Positions 4,436-7,809 of a DNA stretch of 7,809 nt are shown piece by piece. The notes beneath the pieces are model-generated. The model did no database searches, was not told the DNA's origin, and saw only the letters and a list, made by a program, of their open reading frames with translations. This DNA comes from Thermogutta sp. (GTDB lineage Bacteria; Planctomycetota; Planctomycetia; Pirellulales; Thermoguttaceae): NCBI RefSeq assembly GCF_014359955.1, contig NZ_JACIYL010000135.1:1-7809 (forward strand), written 5' to 3'. How positions within the stretch are numbered: position 1 is the stretch's first letter; every line of letters starts with the position of its first letter. A program made the translations under genes and the position numbers.

Positions 4436-5301
4436 TGGATTGGCTGAACGCGCTCGAGGTTGGTAACGGGCTCAGTGGCCGTGCCGTGGATATGATTGAT
4501 ACCCTCGAGATCGAAGACGGCGGGACGGCGGAAGAGCAGAAATTTTGTGAATTGTTGCGGCAGGCTCAGGAAAGCCTGTGGCAAGGTGACTTTGAGCGGG
4601 CCCTTGCGCTCGGCCTCACGGCGGCCAAGGTTCACGTCGAGTCCTGGAATCCTCCGCCGTGGAAAAAGCCTGACATTGAGCAGTTGAAACGGGATGGAGT
4701 GAGTGATGAGCAGATCTGCTGGATTCTAGGGTGGAAGGACGAGAATGGCAATCCCGACTTGAAGAAGTTGCAGGAAGAGCGACGCCATCCGGGGATTCAT
4801 CTGGATGGCTGGCAACCGCCGATTGTGAAGGAGTTCGAAGAGCGGAAACAGTCCGTATTGCAGCGGATTGAATCACTGAGGAGACGTTTTCGAGTACGGT
4901 TCGTGGACGAGGTTGTGGTCATTCCCGTGCCGGGAGTATCGAGGAACACGTGGGAGTTGCTCCAGACGTTTGGGAATTTGCAGCGTCTGGGGTGGTCGGT
5001 CCGGAAGATTGCCCAGCATTTAGGTCTGTCTTACGCGAAGACCCTCAAGTTACGGGATCAATGGAAGGAGATCTATGGCCAAGCATCTAAGTCCGCAACA
5101 GGTGGAGCAGGTGGCGGAGTTGTGGCTGAAGGGGTGGTCGGTCCGCCAGATTGCCAGGCAGATGGGTTACCCGGAGAGGACGATTTCCAGGTGGGTGAAG
5201 AAGCTCCGGGAGAAATGGAACCAGGAGATTTCGATTTTGCCCGCAGAGATCGTGGCGGAACTGAGGCAATTGAGGGCGGAGGCGTGGAAAGTGGGGCTTA
5301 G
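4411..5301 (+). CDS. Large HTH protein of unknown function with out-of-frame tail over the small terminase gene
   Basis: The start follows AGGAG at 4399-4403 with 7-nt spacing. Residues 1-75 are acidic and helical. Residues 87-122 (KPDIEQLKRDGVSDEQICWILGW...) may be a first HTH. After a charged helix (FEERKQSVLQRIESLRRRFRVR), residues 185-222 (LQTFGNLQRLGWSVRKIAQHLGLSYAKTLKLRDQWKEIY) form a convincing HTH. Residues 222-296 are a different matter: Gly/Glu/Pro/Asp-rich (SATGGAGGGVVAEGV, GEEAPGEMEPGDF). They read the terminase small-subunit gene in another frame over 227 bp, so the natural end may have been near 5075 before a stop was lost. The HTH DNA is partly repeated in that gene. Possible roles are regulator or terminase accessory; no family is recognised. 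Confidence 0.6.
   Translation: MERWECWVVDWLNALEVGNGLSGRAVDMIDTLEIEDGGTAEEQKFCELLRQAQESLWQGDFERALALGLTAAKVHVESWNPPPWKKPDIEQLKRDGVSDEQICWILGWKDENGNPDLKKLQEERRHPGIHLDGWQPPIVKEFEERKQSVLQRIESLRRRFRVRFVDEVVVIPVPGVSRNTWELLQTFGNLQRLGWSVRKIAQHLGLSYAKTLKLRDQWKEIYGQASKSATGGAGGGVVAEGVVGPPDCQADGLPGEDDFQVGEEAPGEMEPGDFDFARRDRGGTEAIEGGGVESGA
4989..5155 (+). repeat. Direct repeat pair coding the HTH core of two adjacent proteins
   Basis: GGGGTGGTCGGTCCG is found at 4989-5003 and again at 5131-5145, 142 bp apart. After two differing bases, AGATTGCC is shared (5006-5013 and 5148-5155), so 23 of 25 positions match. The copies encode GWSVRKIA in the upstream gene and GWSVRQIA in the small terminase. A 142-bp offset is not a multiple of three, which matches the frame difference between the two genes. 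It suggests duplication of an HTH segment, or constraint on similar HTHs. Confidence 0.8.
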
Positions 5302-5485
5302 GCATCCTGGTGTTCAGAAGTTGATTGCTTGGTGCATTGAGCAGGAAGCTCGGATTGCCGGAATCTATCAGCAGCCGCGGGATACGAACACAACGGAAAT
5401 CCGTGTAGCAGGACACAGTCCCGAACAGCTGAGAGAGATGCTCATGGAGAAGGTGCAGCGGCTCCTCGGGCCGCGGAATAATTGA
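5075..5485 (+). CDS. terS: Terminase small subunit (DNA-recognition HTH)
   Basis: The small terminase binds the packaging site and loads the large subunit. Residues about 8-42 (PQQVEQVAELWLKGWSVRQIARQMGYPERTISRWVK) are a clear helix-turn-helix of the kind found at the N-terminus of phage small terminases. A basic helical segment (KLREKWNQEISILPAEIVAEL) comes next, then a middle helical region (RQLRAEAWKVGLRHPGVQKLIAWCIEQEARIAGIY) that could form the oligomerisation core. The C-terminus (SPEQLREMLMEKVQRLLG) may contact the large subunit. Length (136 aa) is in the usual range. AAGGAG lies about 4 nt before the ATG at 5075. The first 227 bp also lie inside the upstream gene's ORF in another frame. 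Its stop TGA at 5483-5485 sits 5 bp before the large-subunit ATG. Identification rests on HTH plus position. Confidence 0.82.
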   Translation: MAKHLSPQQVEQVAELWLKGWSVRQIARQMGYPERTISRWVKKLREKWNQEISILPAEIVAELRQLRAEAWKVGLRHPGVQKLIAWCIEQEARIAGIYQQPRDTNTTEIRVAGHSPEQLREMLMEKVQRLLGPRNN

Positions 5486-5490
5486 GTGGC

Positions 5491-6954
5491 ATGGATACGT
5501 CCCTTGTCGAGCAAATTACCCAGTTGATCGATTCGGGATACTGTCGGTTTCGTCCGCGTCCGGACCGCCCTGAACTCTTCGACGAGCAGTCGTCCTTCGT
5601 CTACGAGCAGCTTCCCGGGGTGGCGGTGTTGATTGGGGGGAACGGATCTGGCACGACCACCGCGGCCGCCTATAAGCTGGCCAGATTTGTGCTTTCAGTG
5701 CAACCACCCCCGCGTCGCGATACCCCCTTCTGGATCGTCTCGGAGACATTTGAGCAAGTCTGCGGCGTGGTGTGGCAGGAGAAGCTTCTGGGAATGGGGA
5801 TGATTCCGTCTTGCGAGATTGATTGGGACGGGATCAGTTGGCTGGACAAGAAGCGTGGCTGGCCGAAGGCGGTCCGCTTGAAGCCGTGGCCGGGCAGGCC
5901 GGGAAAGAACTGGATCTTGGAGTTCAAGAGTTTCGCCCAGGGGGAAAGGGGCCTGCAGGCCCGCTCCATCGGCGGCTTTCTCTTTTCTGAGCAGTTTCAT
6001 CCTGATCTTCTCATCGAGGCCCTGCGGGGCTGCCGGGAATACATGTTTCCCGGATCGTGCTTTGCAGAGTTTACGCCGACTGATCCGGAATTGTGTCTGT
6101 GGGTGGAATCGGTCATTGACAACCCCCCGCCGGGATGGAAGGTGTACCGGTTGAATACTGAGTGCAACACGGCGATTTCTCGCGAGTGGTTGCAGATCTT
6201 TAAAGCCAGCATCCCGCGGGAGATGTGGGACACGCGATTGACTGGCGCGTTGCCCACCTGGGAAGGGGCAATCTTTGAGACGTTCAGTCGGGCGAAGCAC
6301 GTCATTCCGCGGGAGTCGATCAAGTTGAGCGATCACGGCTGGAAATTCTACGGGGGCCTTGACTGGGGAGCGAGTCGCGAACATCCCTTCGCGGGCGTCA
6401 TCGGGGCACGTAATCTGGAAGGGGAGTGGATCATTTTTGAGGAGTACTGGAACAACACCCCGCAAACGACGATGGGCGATCATCTGGGGGCGGTGAAGCG
6501 GCTGTGTGAGCGGTTGGGTATTAGGCCTCTGTTTTATGCCGATCCCAGTCGGCCGGATTGCATCGCGCAAGCCCTGGAGTTGGGATTGAATGTCTTTCCA
6601 GTACCGCGAACCGGAGTGCGTTCGGTTCTCCTGGAAAGTATCGATCTGGTACGAACTCTCTTGGGTGGTGATGAATCAGGGCGTCCGCGCCTGCGGATCA
6701 CCGAGAATTGTCGGCACTGCATTGAAGAGCTGCGACGGTACCGCTGGCGGCGTCCCCCACGGGGAATTTGGCAGAACGTCGCGCCGCCGGAGCCAGTGAA
6801 ACGGGATGACGATACGGTGGACGCTCTGCGGTACATGATCTGGGGAGCAACCCGGGAATTGAGGACGGGCAACGTCGTTACGGAGCAGGTACGGCCGAAG
6901 CTCCGCACGCTGCCTGAGATCAACGACAAGCTGGAGGGATGGTTTCAGCGATGA
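5491..6954 (+). CDS. terL: Terminase large subunit (ATPase-nuclease) with atypical Walker motifs
   Basis: TerL pumps DNA into the prohead using an N-terminal ATPase and cuts it with a C-terminal RNase H-like nuclease. Numbering from ATG 5491 (487 aa), the P-loop is at 49-57, GGNGSGTTT. The catalytic Lys expected at residue 55 is Thr (codon ACG, 5653-5655). The Walker B position reads FLFSEQ, so the first acid (D) is Ser166 while Glu167 is kept. The coupling-like motif EFTPTDPE follows. The nuclease side is complete: FYGGLDWG with Asp291, FYADPSRPDC with Asp351, and DDDTVDALRY with Asp439-441 and Asp444. Homology is clear, but ATPase competence is uncertain; the Lys-to-Thr change is one base away (ACG/AAG). 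A TTG at 5482 would add three residues and overlap the previous stop, and no good SD is visible for either start. The next gene begins with ATGA at 6951. Confidence 0.9.
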   Translation: MDTSLVEQITQLIDSGYCRFRPRPDRPELFDEQSSFVYEQLPGVAVLIGGNGSGTTTAAAYKLARFVLSVQPPPRRDTPFWIVSETFEQVCGVVWQEKLLGMGMIPSCEIDWDGISWLDKKRGWPKAVRLKPWPGRPGKNWILEFKSFAQGERGLQARSIGGFLFSEQFHPDLLIEALRGCREYMFPGSCFAEFTPTDPELCLWVESVIDNPPPGWKVYRLNTECNTAISREWLQIFKASIPREMWDTRLTGALPTWEGAIFETFSRAKHVIPRESIKLSDHGWKFYGGLDWGASREHPFAGVIGARNLEGEWIIFEEYWNNTPQTTMGDHLGAVKRLCERLGIRPLFYADPSRPDCIAQALELGLNVFPVPRTGVRSVLLESIDLVRTLLGGDESGRPRLRITENCRHCIEELRRYRWRRPPRGIWQNVAPPEPVKRDDDTVDALRYMIWGATRELRTGNVVTEQVRPKLRTLPEINDKLEGWFQR

Positions 6955-7809
6955 CGCCTGAGCAGAAGCGGATTGTGAGGCAATTTCGCCGGAGTGAACT
7001 GTGGCAGACGATTCGCCAGTGGGAAAGCTATGCACGCGAAATCAACAGGGGAGGGCGTCAGGCAAACCAGGCCGCGGCGGAGTTTTTGAAGGCCATCCAA
7101 AGAGGCGGTGCCAGTGAGCTTCTCCAGAAGGCGGTGCGGATTATCTACTCGCAAGCCCAGAATGAGGTGCTTCGTTACGGGCTTGGCGATGTCTGGAAAG
7201 GCGTCCGCATGGTCATTGAGGGTTTCATGAGTTTAGAGCCGCTGCTCCGCGAGACACTGGGAACAGAGAAACGCGAACTGAATTTGGCCATGCGGCTTCT
7301 GGAAGCCTTTTCCGATAACCCCGATGTCCTGCATTGGGCGGCACGGGTCCTGCGAGGCAAGGGGTTCCGGGTCGTCCCTGAGGGATCGCGATTGGACCGG
7401 GTCCGGCCCTATCCCATGGAGCCCACCCTCGGGGACCAGGTCGTTATTCGCGGGAGAACATTTCCTGCCGATCACCCCGTGGTTACCGGGGAAATGGTGC
7501 GCAGCCCGGAATCCTCGAATGTTTACAGCTTCGGGTACGACGCGGAAACCGCATCGTTATTCATCCGGTTCAAGGCCCCGCCGCCACCCGGGTCCGGGAT
7601 ACGCGAGAAGCCTGACCGGCCAGGACCGCTGTACCAGTATTTTCATGTTCCTGTGGACGTGTTCTTGGCCATGCTGGAGGCCCCTAGCAAAGGTAAGGCC
7701 GTGTGGGATCTCATTCGTAGACGCGGGACCGTATCGGGCCACCGCTATGACTACACCTTAGCGGGAATCGTTGGAGGTTACGTGCCCCGCAAGGCCGTGT
7801 ACATGGGTC
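6951..7809 (+). CDS. KTSC-domain protein, probable head-region gene (incomplete at window end)
   Basis: The frame opens at ATG 6951, overlapping the terL stop as ATGA, and stays open for 286 codons to the window end; the 3' part is missing. Residues 1-65 are a charged helix (MTPEQKRIVRQFRRSELWQTIRQWESYAREI). Residues 66-135 are mixed helical. From about 182 to 260 the product matches the KTSC domain: MVRSPESSNVYSFGYDAETASLFIRFKA, YQYFHVPVDVFLAMLEAPSKGKAVWDLIRR. KTSC is a short alpha/beta domain of unknown role, often found in phage and bacterial proteins. Position after the large terminase is where a portal protein is often encoded, but nothing portal-like is visible in the available part. 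It may be a minor head protein, a portal-fused form or an accessory gene. Confidence 0.8.
   Translation, partial: MTPEQKRIVRQFRRSELWQTIRQWESYAREINRGGRQANQAAAEFLKAIQRGGASELLQKAVRIIYSQAQNEVLRYGLGDVWKGVRMVIEGFMSLEPLLRETLGTEKRELNLAMRLLEAFSDNPDVLHWAARVLRGKGFRVVPEGSRLDRVRPYPMEPTLGDQVVIRGRTFPADHPVVTGEMVRSPESSNVYSFGYDAETASLFIRFKAPPPPGSGIREKPDRPGPLYQYFHVPVDVFLAMLEAPSKGKAVWDLIRRRGTVSGHRYDYTLAGIVGGYVPRKAVYMG

Noticed and set aside
5695..6570. Long open frame on the minus strand (291 codons) inside the large terminase gene
   Set aside because: It lies antisense to a clear TerL with nuclease motifs, has Arg/Pro-rich composition typical of antisense shadow frames, and no recognisable domain.
7324..7761. 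145-codon + strand frame near the window end
   Set aside because: It overlaps the KTSC-domain gene in another frame, and that gene has an identifiable domain and an ATGA start.

Overview
The window looks like part of a tailed double-stranded DNA phage or prophage (Caudoviricetes). It runs from the end of an early region, through a replication module, into the start of the DNA-packaging and head module. Every supported gene is on the + strand. Genes are packed with 4-bp ATGA junctions (747, 3157, 6951) or short overlaps, and most have a clear Shine-Dalgarno. I see no integrase, repressor or bacterial housekeeping gene, so I cannot say whether this is a free phage or a prophage. The host is a bacterium of moderately high GC. 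A planctomycete-like host is possible, but the window alone does not prove it.

Layout. (1) 26-750: a CsrA-family RNA-binding regulator and two small unknown proteins. (2) 747-1394: a conserved phage protein with a His-Pro-Pro-Cys-Arg motif that looks distantly like a cytosine-C5 methyltransferase. (3) 1410-1499: a compact tRNA-like gene with anticodon CAT and a shortened D arm, followed at once by a 7-bp hairpin. (4) 1561-3160: a replication initiator with an N-terminal winged helix, then a probable helicase-loader-type partner. The initiator gene contains AT-rich tandem 15-bp repeats between two perfect inverted repeats. This has the layout of a lambda O-type origin lying inside its own initiator gene. 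(5) 3157-3844: a small zinc-finger protein and a RusA Holliday-junction resolvase with its catalytic residues in place. (6) 3889-5301: a coiled-coil protein, an HTH protein and a larger HTH protein. The first two are clearly more AT-rich than their neighbours. (7) 5075-6954: terminase small and large subunits. (8) 6951 to the window end: an incomplete gene carrying a KTSC domain, in the place where a portal gene is often found.

Together the genes suggest one long co-directional transcript. Replication starts at the internal origin with initiator plus loader, RusA resolves branched or concatemeric DNA, and the terminase pair packages it. The least ordinary points are the internal origin, the D-arm-reduced tRNA, the terminase ATPase lacking the canonical Walker A lysine, the 227-bp out-of-frame overlap onto the small terminase together with a duplicated HTH-coding DNA segment, and the phage-borne CsrA. 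I did not find a clearly new multi-gene system.
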